This document shows, in pieces, positions 9,142 through 19,033 of a DNA stretch of 43,196 nt. Source of the DNA: Candidatus Hodarchaeota archaeon (GTDB taxonomy: Archaea > Asgardarchaeota > Heimdallarchaeia > Hodarchaeales > YT1-039); NCBI GenBank assembly GCA_016840025.1, contig JAEOTF010000226.1:1-43196 (forward strand). The letters run 5' to 3'. The first letter of the stretch is position 1. Each line of letters begins with the position of its first letter. The notes below the pieces were generated by a model. That model was not told the origin of the DNA, searched no databases, and was given only the letters and a program-made list of their open reading frames with translations. The position numbers were made by a program, and so were the translations under genes.

Positions 9142-9545
9142 AGGCATTTACAGCGATAATATTGGGGTTAATAATTGGTATTCTCGGGTCTATTTATTTC
9201 TATTTGTCTAATCGTTCTTGGCGATGGGAAGCTCCTATTATCGCTGCTCAATCAGGGTTATGGGTTCTTCTTATGACCTATCGTCCTCATAAATCATTTG
9301 TATTAAACTTTCGAGTACTTTCTGAAGACATTGATCTAATCAGTGGTTTGACCGAAGCCATTGCTCAATTGGTTGAAATGTTATTGGGAACAAACCAATC
9401 TCGAGGATATCTAATTTGGGGTGACCTGCAAATTGTCTTTCAACGAATTGGAATGGATGGGGTAGCTCTTTTATTACATGAAACACATGCATGGAGACTC
9501 GCTGAATACTATCTTGATTCTTTTCTTGCATTTGTTGGTTTCTAA
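9132..9545 (+). CDS. Small membrane protein, partner of the preceding gene
   Basis: A 137-residue protein with two membrane helices at the N-terminus, about residues 5-26 (AFTAIILGLIIGILGSIYFY) and 34-49. A mostly helical soluble part of about 85 residues ends in a hydrophobic stretch (YLDSFLAFVGF). GGAGG lies four bases before the ATG, inside the end of the upstream gene. The overlap implies translational coupling and a joint function with the multi-pass protein. No family is recognised. Confidence 0.72.
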   Translation: MAVKAFTAIILGLIIGILGSIYFYLSNRSWRWEAPIIAAQSGLWVLLMTYRPHKSFVLNFRVLSEDIDLISGLTEAIAQLVEMLLGTNQSRGYLIWGDLQIVFQRIGMDGVALLLHETHAWRLAEYYLDSFLAFVGF

Positions 9546-9745
9546 AAAGAACTAACAGGTCTACAATACATCTTTGCCTACCTCACTTAAAATTCCGACG
9601 TCTGCCCCCTTTTTTCAACTCATAAAGTATATAATATTATGTTATACTACCCATTTTGATCTAATAAGGGAGAACTAAATTAGGGATACATAATATAAAG
9701 AGCTTATACGAAGATTTCATAAGAAAGAAGAAGAGAAAGAAATCT

Positions 9746-10276
9746 TCATTTTTTAAATCGTAATAATCTAGCTGGTCCAAAAAATTCTTCTTCAATTATT
9801 CCCCGAAATATAAGATCATCAATTTTATCATGTATTCCATCACTAGAAATTATTGGTTCTTTTAGTTTTAATTTTCGGATAATCTCTGCTCTTGTTACCG
9901 AAGGGTACTTTCTTGCCTTATTTTTCTCCAAGATACTAAGAAAAATCTGTACTTTTTTCGCTCTTCTACTGTTAAGTGTTTTAAGGTATTCAGTAATTTT
10001 AACGTCTGACATATGATGGAAGTTAGGGATGTATAGATTAACTCCAGCAAGTGAATCTTTGGATATAAACCCTCGTCTTCCCAGAAGATTTGCTATCGTT
10101 CGCACAGTTTTGGGTGAGCCAACAGAGTTCAGAAGTACAAATGTAGGTATTCCTTCACGTGGTTTACTGGTTTTAATTATATTTAATATGGATTCTTCAA
10201 GATTGAGTGGATCCTTTAGTTCAGCTGAATCTTCAAATTCGGTTTTTTCCTTAGACTCAGTTGAGTTTTCCTTCAT
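9746..10276 (-). CDS. Probable DNA-binding protein with two winged-helix-like domains
   Basis: I prefer the ATG at 10276 because GGTG lies six bases upstream; a GTG at 10285 in the same frame is the alternative. The 176-residue protein starts with about 30 acidic, disordered residues. Two helical segments of about 65 residues follow, each ending in a hydrophobic turn and short strand: ESILNIIKTS...KTVRTIANLLGRRGFI and VQIFLSILEKN...DKIDDLIFRGIIEEEF. Both resemble winged helix-turn-helix units, the second ending with the wing-like ARLLRFKK. It may be a transcription regulator, but no named family is evident. It is a single gene on the minus strand. Confidence 0.6.
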   Translation of the reverse strand: MKENSTESKEKTEFEDSAELKDPLNLEESILNIIKTSKPREGIPTFVLLNSVGSPKTVRTIANLLGRRGFISKDSLAGVNLYIPNFHHMSDVKITEYLKTLNSRRAKKVQIFLSILEKNKARKYPSVTRAEIIRKLKLKEPIISSDGIHDKIDDLIFRGIIEEEFFGPARLLRFKK

Positions 10277-10692
10277 GTATCGCACCTTTTTCTATTTTCA
10301 CTTTCTCCTTAACGTTACCTTTAATATCTTTCTAAGATATTATTAGCGAGCATGATTATTGTCACATTGGCTCTTGTTTTCTTCAAGAAAAGAGTAACCC
10401 ATCATTCTTAAAAAGGTATATATATTTTACGTAGCGAAATTAGCTAGTTAGTGTAGCATGGTTGGATGAAGAAATTAAATATTGTGGGTACTTCTCACCT
10501 AATATGTTGCTCCTAATAACTATAAGAATCTGAGTATTTAAACCGAATAAAAGCTTTAATAGATAAAAAGAATGAAAATAAGAAAATTGATCTGTGATCG
10601 ATTAGTATATGGCTCATGAAACACGAAAAAAGCTTCTTATGTTGCAGAAAATAAAGAAATTCTTGGAATAAGATATATTTGGTGTAATAGGC
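10277..10692. other. Intergenic region between divergent genes
   Basis: There are 416 AT-rich bases. A TATA-like run (GGTATATATATTTTA, about 10415-10429) could serve either direction. A 20-codon frame at 10609-10671 (starts MAHETRKKLL) lies just before the nitrilase-PPAT gene and could be a leader peptide, though it has no clear ribosome-binding site. No RNA gene is evident. Confidence 0.45.
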
Positions 10693-12975
10693 ATGGCAAA
10701 TTCGAGAAATAGCAACTATTACATTGAAACTGTTGATATCGGTATTAAGGATCTTTCTAGAGCTAAAATTGCACTTGCTCAGCTCGGACTACCCGAAAGT
10801 AGTACATCACTTAGCTCATTGCCTAGTTTACCATTCAAAGACAATGTACTAGCACCTCTTGATCAGAATATGCGATTTCGTGATGAATTCGTTACATTAC
10901 AGATGGAAAGATGCTTTTCTTTGCTAGAACGGGCAAAAAAGGATAGAATCAATGCAATTTTCTTTCCTGCTCTTGTAACTCCAGACAACATGATTCCTGA
11001 TTTCATAAAATGGGCCCAAGAGACTCATACGCTAATTGTTACAGGAATAGAGCCTGAATTAATTACTCAAGACAATACAAGCTATCAACGCAGTGGTTCA
11101 AGAGTATTCTTTCCAAATACTGTAAAAGAAGAACCATACATCGATTGTTCCCGCCTATACACTTCCAAATATGATCATATAGAAGTTTTCCCCGCTTCTA
11201 AACTCTATATTTTTAAAAACACTGGAATTGGCTCATTTTCCGTTTTGTACGATTTCGACTACACCAGTCTAGAAATTATTAGTGGGCTACAGCGGCAACC
11301 ATTAGATTTGTTAGCAGTAATTTGTTTTAATCCCGCAATAGAAATCTATGAAGCATATGCTTTAGCAGACTGTCATAGAAATTATTGCTACATAGCCCTT
11401 GTTAATTCTGGCGAGTTTGGTCAAAGTGGAATTTATGCTCCTGTTAGGCGCGTAGGCGCTTATCATGTCAATCGAGTTTTACGTCGTTATAGAGGACGAG
11501 GAGATACTCTAATTGTCTCTGAAATTGATATTGATTCTCTACGAAAAACCGTTGCGTCTTCTATGGCTGGTGGAGCACCGATATCGGGCTTTATGACTCC
11601 CTCAGAAGAGATGATAAGGAGAAAAACTGCATCTGAAGAATTAGCACCTTTCAATATCCAAGAAGTTAATTTAGGCATTGAAGACTTGCATCCCGCTCGA
11701 ATTGCTCTTGCTCAAATTGAAGTACCTTCATTTATGGAATTTACTTCAACGAGATGGCGTTTTGATTCTATAACTGAACCTGTCCAGAAAAACAAAATTC
11801 GAGAGTGTTTAGGGTTAGCTGAAATACGTAATGCTAATTTTGTGGTATTTCCTGAGACCAGCATTCCTCAAAGTATGTTAGAAGAGATTGAGACATTCTG
11901 TAAAAGAACAGGGATTATTTTTATCGGTGGTTTTGAATATACTTCTGATTTAAAGAATATTTGTGAAATAATCTTCCCATCAGGACAACGATTTTCTCAT
12001 CAGAAACTTCTTCGATCAAAATATGATGACCCTGAGCTAATACCGGGACAAAAAGTCTCTATTTTTCATAATACTGGGTATGGAGATTTCTGTGTGCTCC
12101 TGTGCATGGATTATACAGACTTGTCTTTACTCTCGTCTTTACAGAAACAACGCTCACTCGATATCCTATTTGTCTGCTCTTACAATCCTGCTGTTTTACA
12201 ATGGGATTTCTATGGTAAAGCTGACTGTCATCGGAATTTCTGCTATATTGTTCAGGTGAATGCCGCAAATTTTGGTGGTTCTGCAGTATATGCGCCCATT
12301 CGCCGCGTAAAAGGTTTTCGAGTTCAATCGGTTCTTGGTAAACTAGATGGTCCTACTCATAATGTTATGACCGTAGATCTTTCATGTCGTGCTTTACGTT
12401 CTGCCCGAGAGGGAAAACCTTTTTCAGAATTAATCACATTTATGTCCCCACCAGCAATAGGAACACCAAAAATGAAAGAAATTGTGCCTAAAATTACAAA
12501 ATTCAGTCATGTTGTATTTGGGGGTACCTTTGATGTTATTCACAAAGGACACCACTTACTTATTAAAAAAGCCTTTGAAATAGGGGATTATGTTTTAATT
12601 GGTGTTACTTCTGATGAGTCTGTGATCCATAAAAAGCTTAGTGAACGTATACTCGATTATACCACCCGTAAGGCAAACTTAGAAAAATTATTGCATGAAG
12701 AAGGTTACACAGGACGATTTACTATCGTTGAAATTTTCGATCCATTTGGACCTGCAGTTACGGAAGCAAAGTTAAAAGCCATCATCATCGGGGATGAAGA
12801 ACCTGTTCGACGACGAACAGAACGCCTGAATGAGCATCGTCGTTTAAATAATCTTGATCCTTTAGAAATAATAGTAGTAACATATGTTAAAGCGGATGAT
12901 GGTCGGCCCATTTCTAGTACACGAATTCGTTTGGGAGAAATTGAGACTGATGGTCGTATTACTTCTCAAGAATAA
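10693..12975 (+). CDS. Fusion of two nitrilase-like domains with phosphopantetheine adenylyltransferase
   Basis: A 760-residue protein of three domains. Residues about 15-290 and 330-590 are homologous carbon-nitrogen hydrolase (nitrilase) folds. The second keeps a plausible catalytic triad: E388 in VVFPETS, K438 in HQKLLRSKY and C471 in VLLCMDYT. In the first the aligned residues are A93, R154 and D187, so it is probably inactive. Residues about 604-755 are an archaeal/eukaryotic-type PPAT (the CoaD activity of coenzyme A synthesis): GGTFDVIH617KGH620, a typical nucleotidyltransferase HXGH, and 740-ISSTRIR-746. PPAT makes dephospho-CoA from 4'-phosphopantetheine and ATP. Since some nitrilase-family enzymes (vanins) hydrolyse pantetheine amides, the fusion suggests linked pantetheine hydrolysis or sensing, but this is inference. 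Confidence 0.88.
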   Translation: MANSRNSNYYIETVDIGIKDLSRAKIALAQLGLPESSTSLSSLPSLPFKDNVLAPLDQNMRFRDEFVTLQMERCFSLLERAKKDRINAIFFPALVTPDNMIPDFIKWAQETHTLIVTGIEPELITQDNTSYQRSGSRVFFPNTVKEEPYIDCSRLYTSKYDHIEVFPASKLYIFKNTGIGSFSVLYDFDYTSLEIISGLQRQPLDLLAVICFNPAIEIYEAYALADCHRNYCYIALVNSGEFGQSGIYAPVRRVGAYHVNRVLRRYRGRGDTLIVSEIDIDSLRKTVASSMAGGAPISGFMTPSEEMIRRKTASEELAPFNIQEVNLGIEDLHPARIALAQIEVPSFMEFTSTRWRFDSITEPVQKNKIRECLGLAEIRNANFVVFPETSIPQSMLEEIETFCKRTGIIFIGGFEYTSDLKNICEIIFPSGQRFSHQKLLRSKYDDPELIPGQKVSIFHNTGYGDFCVLLCMDYTDLSLLSSLQKQRSLDILFVCSYNPAVLQWDFYGKADCHRNFCYIVQVNAANFGGSAVYAPIRRVKGFRVQSVLGKLDGPTHNVMTVDLSCRALRSAREGKPFSELITFMSPPAIGTPKMKEIVPKITKFSHVVFGGTFDVIHKGHHLLIKKAFEIGDYVLIGVTSDESVIHKKLSERILDYTTRKANLEKLLHEEGYTGRFTIVEIFDPFGPAVTEAKLKAIIIGDEEPVRRRTERLNEHRRLNNLDPLEIIVVTYVKADDGRPISSTRIRLGEIETDGRITSQE

Positions 12976-13104
12976 ATAGTGAAAGTGAACATCGTAATTC
13001 TAACCTCTTTTCACGATAAAACATCCCGTTTCCCGATATTTTTAATCAATCATAGTAAATACGTTTTAAATTCAAGATATTAACATAAAGAGTCGAAAGT
13101 GCCA

Positions 13105-16100
13105 ATGCCTTCAAATAACCGCAAACTAACCCCTATGATGAAACAGTGGCATGAAATCAAGACTAAATATCCAGATGCAATTGTTTTCTTTCGTTTGGGT
13201 GATTTTTACGAAACTTTTTATGAAGACGCTCAGATTGCTTCTCGTGAGCTCAACATTACTTTGACTTCCCGAGGTGGGACAAAAAATGAGAAAACACCTT
13301 TGGCAGGTGTCCCACACCATGCTTTAGATTCTTATCTTCCTAGATTGGTCAAAAAAGGCTATAAAGTCGCTATCTGCGAACAAATGGAAGAACCAAAGCC
13401 TGGAAAATTGGTTAAGCGAGAAGTAATACGTGTGGTGACAGCAGGCACTATTCATGAAGATACATACTTGGATGATAAAGCTAACAATTATCTTATGACG
13501 CTTTGCCAAAATAATGGTTACGGTTTGGCATTTATTGATATTTCTACTGGCGTAGACTTCTTTGTTACACAAATCCTCGAACAAGAAGGCATAGAAGGCA
13601 TTCTTACTCAAATTGGTCGTTTTAACCCATCTGAATGTCTGATTCAAGCAAACCTGTATAAGAATGAGAAGTTTGTCGGTGATCTCAAACGACAGACAGA
13701 GATGATCTTCTCTCCCTATCCCGACATAAATTTTGATCCCGATATTGGTCAACGTGAAATTATTGGGCATTTTGGAACTCTTTCACTTCATGGATTCGGC
13801 ATAGAGCAATTTCCTGCAATTATTGGCGCAGCAGGAGCCACCTTGAAATATCTGCAAGAAACTCAGCTAACTCAACTTACCAACATTAAATCACTCAAAC
13901 CCTATTCCACAGCAGATTTTATGATTTTAGATGCTGCCAGTCAGAGAAATTTAGAACTGCTTCATAATATTCGCGATGGAACTAGTCGAGGCACTCTCCT
14001 TGAGATTCTTGACCATGCAGAAACAGCAATGGGTGGACGTCTTCTTCGAAGATGGATGCTTCAACCTTTAATTAATAAAAAGCAAATTAATGCGCGTTTA
14101 GATGCAGTTGAAGAATTAATTTCTAATACATTTGTACGTGAGGAAATTCGTACTCAACTCGGGAAAATAAGTGATTTAGAACGTTTAGTGAGTCGAGTAT
14201 CCTATGGTACTGCCAATGCTCGTGATTTAATCGCACTTCGTACTTCACTTGAAATAATTCCTCAACTAAAAAGGCAATTACAAAAATATAAAGCCCAATT
14301 ATTAACAATTAAGATCCATGAGGCATTATATCCGCTTCCAGAGATTAAAGGTTTATTATTCGAGGCAATTGCCGATGATCCTCCTGTAAGTATACGTGAA
14401 GGTAAAATCATTAAAGCTGGATATAATGAAGAATTAGATGAGCTCAAAAAGATCAGTAAAGAAGGGAAAACGTGGATTAAAAACCTTGAAACGCAGGAAC
14501 GATCGAAAACAGGCATTGATAATCTAAAAATCGGTTACAATAAAGTATTTGGGTATTATATCCAGATTACAAAAGCCAATCTTAGAAAACTTAAAGGTGC
14601 AGCTAAAGAATACGTGGAAACTCAATATATTCGGAAACAGACATTGACTACCGCTGAACGTTATATTACTACCGAGATGAAGGAAAGAGAGGAAAAAATC
14701 CTTAATGCAGAAGAACGAATCAATGATCTTGAATATCAATTATTCACTGACATACGTAATCATGTTGCTGAGAATATTGAATCTATCCAGACTACTGCTC
14801 AAGCAGTTGCAAAACTAGATGTATTAGTGACATTTGCGAAGATATCAATGGAAAACAACTATAATAGACCAAAAATAAACGATGATACAATTATCAGCAT
14901 AAAAGATGGGCGTCATCCAGTTGTTGAGAAATTAGTCTATCAAGAACCTTTTATCCCTAATGATACATTATTAGACTGTGGTGAAAACCAATTACTCATT
15001 GTGACAGGCCCCAACATGGCTGGAAAATGTATTACACCAGAAACTATAATCTTTTCTGACCAGGGAATACTACCAATTCAAGCATTCAAGCCTGAGGGAA
15101 TTACTGAAGGAACGTTCAAAGAATTTAAAACGACAGTTGTTGGAATAAATAGTCCCGTTGAAACATCCCATTTTTATTCGGATGGACTTAAACCAACAAT
15201 TAAAATCACAACAAGACGGGGTTATACCATCGAGGGGACATACAATCATCCAATATGGGTAAGACTTACAGATGGAAAAGAATGTTGGAGAAAATTAGAT
15301 GATATCAAAACAGGAGATTTTGTAACAATTAATCGAAAAAATGATTTATGGGGTTCGGAGATACAGATTAATTATGAAGTTCCTGAGTATCCATACCAAG
15401 TAAGAAAATATCCCATACCCGAGAATATATCAGAAGATCTCGCTTATTTATTAGGATTACTTATTGGTGATGGTACCTTAACCTATGATAAGTCATACCT
15501 TTTCTCAACTGGAGATGAATTCCTTAAAAGTGAGTTTATCAGAATAAATAAAACCTTATTTAGTTATATACCCGGAATTAAAAAGAATCAAAAGGATTTA
15601 TTTGTAACAAGCCGGTTTTTGAGGGATTTTCTTAAATATCTTGGATTAGAATATCACCAAGCTCAAGAGAAAGAGATTCCATTAAGTATATTAAAAGCTC
15701 CAAAATCAATCATAAAATCCTTTATGCAAGGTCTTTTTGATAGTGATGGGTATGCAGATAAAAGATACGGGAATGTGGAATATTCAACAGCCTCTAGGAA
15801 GTTAGCATCGCAAATTCATCATATACTTTTGAACTGGGGGATAATAAGTACTCTTAAATTAAAAAAAACCGCTAGAAAGCCTAGTTATCGAGTACTAATA
15901 ACAGGAATCGATTCAATAAAGTTCCATAAAGGAATTGGATTCAAGCTTCCTAGAAAAAAGGAACGACAAAAATTAGCTTCTTCAGTAAGAATGACAAATA
16001 TAGATAGTATACCTCATTTATTCAATGTACTTACAACCATTAAACAAAGATATTTGGAGAGAAGTCATAAAATACCTAGTAAATACAAGTTAAAACATAA

Positions 16101-17115
16101 TAAAAAAATTGCAGGTATTTTTGACAGCTATATTCCACAGAAAAGGAACATATCATATTTCAAATTAAAGGAATTTATTGTCTATTGCAATAAATGCAGA
16201 ATCGATTGTGATGAGTTGAAGGAGATCTACAATAATTACTATTTTTATGATAAAATAGAGAATGTGGAATATTCAGAATCAGAAGTATTTGATTTCACTG
16301 TTCCTGATAGCCATGCTTTCGTAGGCAATGGAATTATTAATCATAATTCTACTAATTTGCGTCAAGTGGCCCTAATCGTATTATTAGCTCAGATGGGATC
16401 CTTTGTGCCTGTTACAGAAGCGGATATTGGTTTAGTCGACCGTATCTTCACGCGCGTAGGAGCTTTCGATGACATCACTATGCAAAGGAGCACATTCATG
16501 GTAGAAATGAATGAAATGGCTTATATCCTTAACAATGCTACTAAAAGGAGTTTAATCATCATTGATGAAATTGGAAGAGGCACATCAACCTTTGATGGTC
16601 TTAGTATCGCCTGGGCGGTAGCTGAATATATTCTAGACTCTCAGAAGATAGGTGCTCGTACACTTTTTGCTACGCACTTTCATCAATTGATTGAATTGGA
16701 AGAACATTATAACGCAGTTAAAAATTATAATATCGCGGTTAAAGAGGAGGGTGATACCATGATTTTTCTAAGAAAGATCATGCCTGGCGGCACATCGAAG
16801 TCATATGGAATTCAAGTGGCAAATCTTGCAGGAATGCCCCAAGAGGTAATTATAACCGCTCAAAGAGTCCTGCAAAGGCTTGAAAGACTTGCGGAAGGAT
16901 ATGATATTTCAAATGAGCCTACTACAGCCCCACCTGCGCCATCCAAGGTTTGGGAAAAACCATCTCCCTCTTCTAAAAGTCAAACCTCACTTATCTCCTA
17001 TTTTGAAAGCCCAACAGAAAAGAAATTGAAAGAATTAGATATTGACAGTTTGACACCATTGCAAGCTCTTGCCTTATTGGCTGAATTAAAGGAAGAAGCG
17101 AAAAAAAGGAAATAA
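13105..17115 (+). CDS. mutS: DNA mismatch repair protein MutS interrupted by an intein
   Basis: A 1336-residue precursor counted from the ATG at 13105 (a GTG at 13099 in frame is an alternative). The N-terminal mismatch-reading motif F34-Y-E36 is in GDFYETF. Connector, lever and clamp domains follow, then the ABC ATPase. Its Walker A sequence GPNMAGK (635-641) is split from its serine (S1082) by a 440-residue intein; Walker B (IIIDEIGRG) and the HFHQL region follow. Without the intein MutS is 896 residues, normal for bacterial-type MutS1. The C-terminus has Q1293-TSLISYF1300, a sliding-clamp/PCNA peptide, then the usual dimerisation helix. The protein can only bind ATP properly after splicing. 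mutL follows 94 bases downstream. Confidence 0.96.
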   Translation: MPSNNRKLTPMMKQWHEIKTKYPDAIVFFRLGDFYETFYEDAQIASRELNITLTSRGGTKNEKTPLAGVPHHALDSYLPRLVKKGYKVAICEQMEEPKPGKLVKREVIRVVTAGTIHEDTYLDDKANNYLMTLCQNNGYGLAFIDISTGVDFFVTQILEQEGIEGILTQIGRFNPSECLIQANLYKNEKFVGDLKRQTEMIFSPYPDINFDPDIGQREIIGHFGTLSLHGFGIEQFPAIIGAAGATLKYLQETQLTQLTNIKSLKPYSTADFMILDAASQRNLELLHNIRDGTSRGTLLEILDHAETAMGGRLLRRWMLQPLINKKQINARLDAVEELISNTFVREEIRTQLGKISDLERLVSRVSYGTANARDLIALRTSLEIIPQLKRQLQKYKAQLLTIKIHEALYPLPEIKGLLFEAIADDPPVSIREGKIIKAGYNEELDELKKISKEGKTWIKNLETQERSKTGIDNLKIGYNKVFGYYIQITKANLRKLKGAAKEYVETQYIRKQTLTTAERYITTEMKEREEKILNAEERINDLEYQLFTDIRNHVAENIESIQTTAQAVAKLDVLVTFAKISMENNYNRPKINDDTIISIKDGRHPVVEKLVYQEPFIPNDTLLDCGENQLLIVTGPNMAGKCITPETIIFSDQGILPIQAFKPEGITEGTFKEFKTTVVGINSPVETSHFYSDGLKPTIKITTRRGYTIEGTYNHPIWVRLTDGKECWRKLDDIKTGDFVTINRKNDLWGSEIQINYEVPEYPYQVRKYPIPENISEDLAYLLGLLIGDGTLTYDKSYLFSTGDEFLKSEFIRINKTLFSYIPGIKKNQKDLFVTSRFLRDFLKYLGLEYHQAQEKEIPLSILKAPKSIIKSFMQGLFDSDGYADKRYGNVEYSTASRKLASQIHHILLNWGIISTLKLKKTARKPSYRVLITGIDSIKFHKGIGFKLPRKKERQKLASSVRMTNIDSIPHLFNVLTTIKQRYLERSHKIPSKYKLKHNKKIAGIFDSYIPQKRNISYFKLKEFIVYCNKCRIDCDELKEIYNNYYFYDKIENVEYSESEVFDFTVPDSHAFVGNGIINHNSTNLRQVALIVLLAQMGSFVPVTEADIGLVDRIFTRVGAFDDITMQRSTFMVEMNEMAYILNNATKRSLIIIDEIGRGTSTFDGLSIAWAVAEYILDSQKIGARTLFATHFHQLIELEEHYNAVKNYNIAVKEEGDTMIFLRKIMPGGTSKSYGIQVANLAGMPQEVIITAQRVLQRLERLAEGYDISNEPTTAPPAPSKVWEKPSPSSKSQTSLISYFESPTEKKLKELDIDSLTPLQALALLAELKEEAKKRK
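15028..16347 (+). mobile_element. Intein with LAGLIDADG homing endonuclease in the MutS P-loop
   Basis: The 440-residue insertion starts with cysteine (CITPETIIFSDQG, block A) and ends with the splicing signature VGNGIINHN, followed by serine as the +1 extein residue. Block B is seen in IEGTYNHPIWV. Two dodecapeptide-type motifs, LAYLLGLLIGDGT and IKSFMQGLFDSDG, show a homing endonuclease with both acidic residues, so it may still be active. The insertion lies between Lys and Ser of the Walker A motif, a typical intein site because it is invariant. Codon use is more A-rich than the surrounding gene, in keeping with horizontal arrival. Confidence 0.96.
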
Positions 17116-17209
17116 TATAATTAATATTAGATAAATACCATTTGGAAAGGAATACCTAATGTATTGAAATGATACGGAAATATGACTCATTTTAGAGAAG
17201 GGGATATGA

Positions 17210-19033
17210 ATGACCTCCAAAATAAAGATCCTACCTCCTCAACTTATCAATGCAATAGCCGCAGGTGAAGTCATTGAACGCCCTGCTTCTGTGGTGAAAG
17301 AACTCGTTGAAAATGCTATAGATGCACAAAGTACCGAAATAACTGTTCGAATCGAAAAAGGAGGGAAAAAATTGATTCAAGTCTCGGATAATGGGATGGG
17401 AATGAGCGCTGAGGATGTAACCCTATCAATTGAACGCCATGCCACAAGTAAAATAGCCACACTAGAAGACTTATTCAAAATTATGACTCTTGGTTTTCGT
17501 GGAGAAGCTTTATCTAGCGTAGCTGCAGTTTCTCGGTTAGGAATTGTTTCTCGTGATAGTAATAGTAAATTAGCTACTCGTCTTGATATAGAAGCAGGGA
17601 AAGTTATAGAGAAGACAAAACTTGCTGCTTCGGTAGGAACCACAGTTACTGTTCAAGATTTATTTTTCAATACGCCTGCTCGTTTAAAATTTATGAAATC
17701 CGATTCCGCTGAAGAAGCCCATATATCAAATGTCATTATTAAGAATGCTTTGGCTCATCCCAATATCAAATTTAGATTATTAAAGGGTAATACTCCTCTT
17801 ATTTCTACATCACCGAGTAAAGAGCTTTTAGATGTTATTGTGCAAATTTCTGGAGTTGAAGTAGCTCGTGAACTTATTCCGATAAACTATAGCGGAAATA
17901 GTATGAGAATAACAGGATTTATTTCTAAACCCGCTCTAACGCGAAAATCTAGAGATCAAGAATTCATTTTTGTAAACGGACGACCGATCAAAGATAGAAA
18001 AATCAGTCAAGCACTGGAAAAAGGTTATAGAACCCTTCTCGCTAGTAAGAATTATCCCTTTGCCTTTCTTTTCCTTCAAATAGACTTAACTCATGTGGAT
18101 GTAAACGTGCATCCGACCAAAAAAGAAGTCCGATTTTCGAATGAGGAAGAACTAGGCGACTTAATTATTCAAGCTGTTCAAGAAACACTAGGGAAACATG
18201 ATCTGATTCCCCAGTGGAAAGATGAAGAAATCTCCAGCTCATTGCATGAAACTAGCTCTATTCGAGCGGGAACAACTAAAATTGCAAGACCACACCAAAC
18301 CTCTTTAGAAAAGGATATTGGCTTGGTTGAACTTCCTGATCAACCTACGACCCCTTCCTTCACATCAGCTGCAGAATTGATTGAAAAAACACCTTCTATT
18401 ATTAGTGAGGATGACTCAATTAGCGTAGATCGTCCTACAATTCGAGAGATTGATACGTCAGATCTTTATATTATCGGACAAGTATTTGACACCTATCTTC
18501 TTCTTCAGCAAGACACTAATCTGCTGATAATTGATCAGCACGCGGCTGCTGAACGTATTGAGTATGAAAGACTGGTTTCTCATCTAAAAGAAGAAACAAT
18601 CACCTCTCAAAAGTTACTTACTCCAATCAAGGTTAATCTTTCACCCCATGAAGCTACAGCTCTCTCTCAACACATGGATTTCATTGAAAGAATGGGCTTT
18701 CGGATTAACTATTTAACAGGAAGGACTTATCTCATTTCTGCATTACCGGTAATTTTAGGGAGTGTTACACACGGGAAAGAAATCACCGAAATTATCCATG
18801 AATTAATGACTCTCCCATCATTGAAGACTCCTAATCCATCAAAAGATGAGATTGTGAAGATGATGGCCTGTCGACCTTCTATCAAGGCAGGAGAAAAACT
18901 ATCTCCTTCAAAAATCGCTTCTCTCGTTGAAAAACTACAAAATGCCACTAATCCTTATACTTGTCCTCATGGTCGACCTACGATAATAAATCTTTCTAAA
19001 AAAGAGCTAGAGAAAAAATTTAAGCGGGTTTAA
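17210..19033 (+). CDS. mutL: DNA mismatch repair protein MutL with endonuclease motif
   Basis: A 607-residue protein with the GHKL ATPase at the N-terminus: IAAGEVIERPASVVKELVEN, ELVENAIDA, DNGMGM and GFRGEAL are all present. A flexible linker of about 80 residues leads to the C-terminal dimerisation and nuclease domain. D442QHAAAERIEYE453 matches the metal-binding endonuclease motif DQHA(X)2E(X)4E, and ACRPS and CPHGRP near the end are the partner motifs. This is therefore a nicking MutL as in bacteria without MutH. Q467-KLLTP just after it resembles the clamp-binding peptide of such MutLs. It lies 94 bases after mutS on the same strand and works with it. Confidence 0.96.
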   Translation: MTSKIKILPPQLINAIAAGEVIERPASVVKELVENAIDAQSTEITVRIEKGGKKLIQVSDNGMGMSAEDVTLSIERHATSKIATLEDLFKIMTLGFRGEALSSVAAVSRLGIVSRDSNSKLATRLDIEAGKVIEKTKLAASVGTTVTVQDLFFNTPARLKFMKSDSAEEAHISNVIIKNALAHPNIKFRLLKGNTPLISTSPSKELLDVIVQISGVEVARELIPINYSGNSMRITGFISKPALTRKSRDQEFIFVNGRPIKDRKISQALEKGYRTLLASKNYPFAFLFLQIDLTHVDVNVHPTKKEVRFSNEEELGDLIIQAVQETLGKHDLIPQWKDEEISSSLHETSSIRAGTTKIARPHQTSLEKDIGLVELPDQPTTPSFTSAAELIEKTPSIISEDDSISVDRPTIREIDTSDLYIIGQVFDTYLLLQQDTNLLIIDQHAAAERIEYERLVSHLKEETITSQKLLTPIKVNLSPHEATALSQHMDFIERMGFRINYLTGRTYLISALPVILGSVTHGKEITEIIHELMTLPSLKTPNPSKDEIVKMMACRPSIKAGEKLSPSKIASLVEKLQNATNPYTCPHGRPTIINLSKKELEKKFKRV

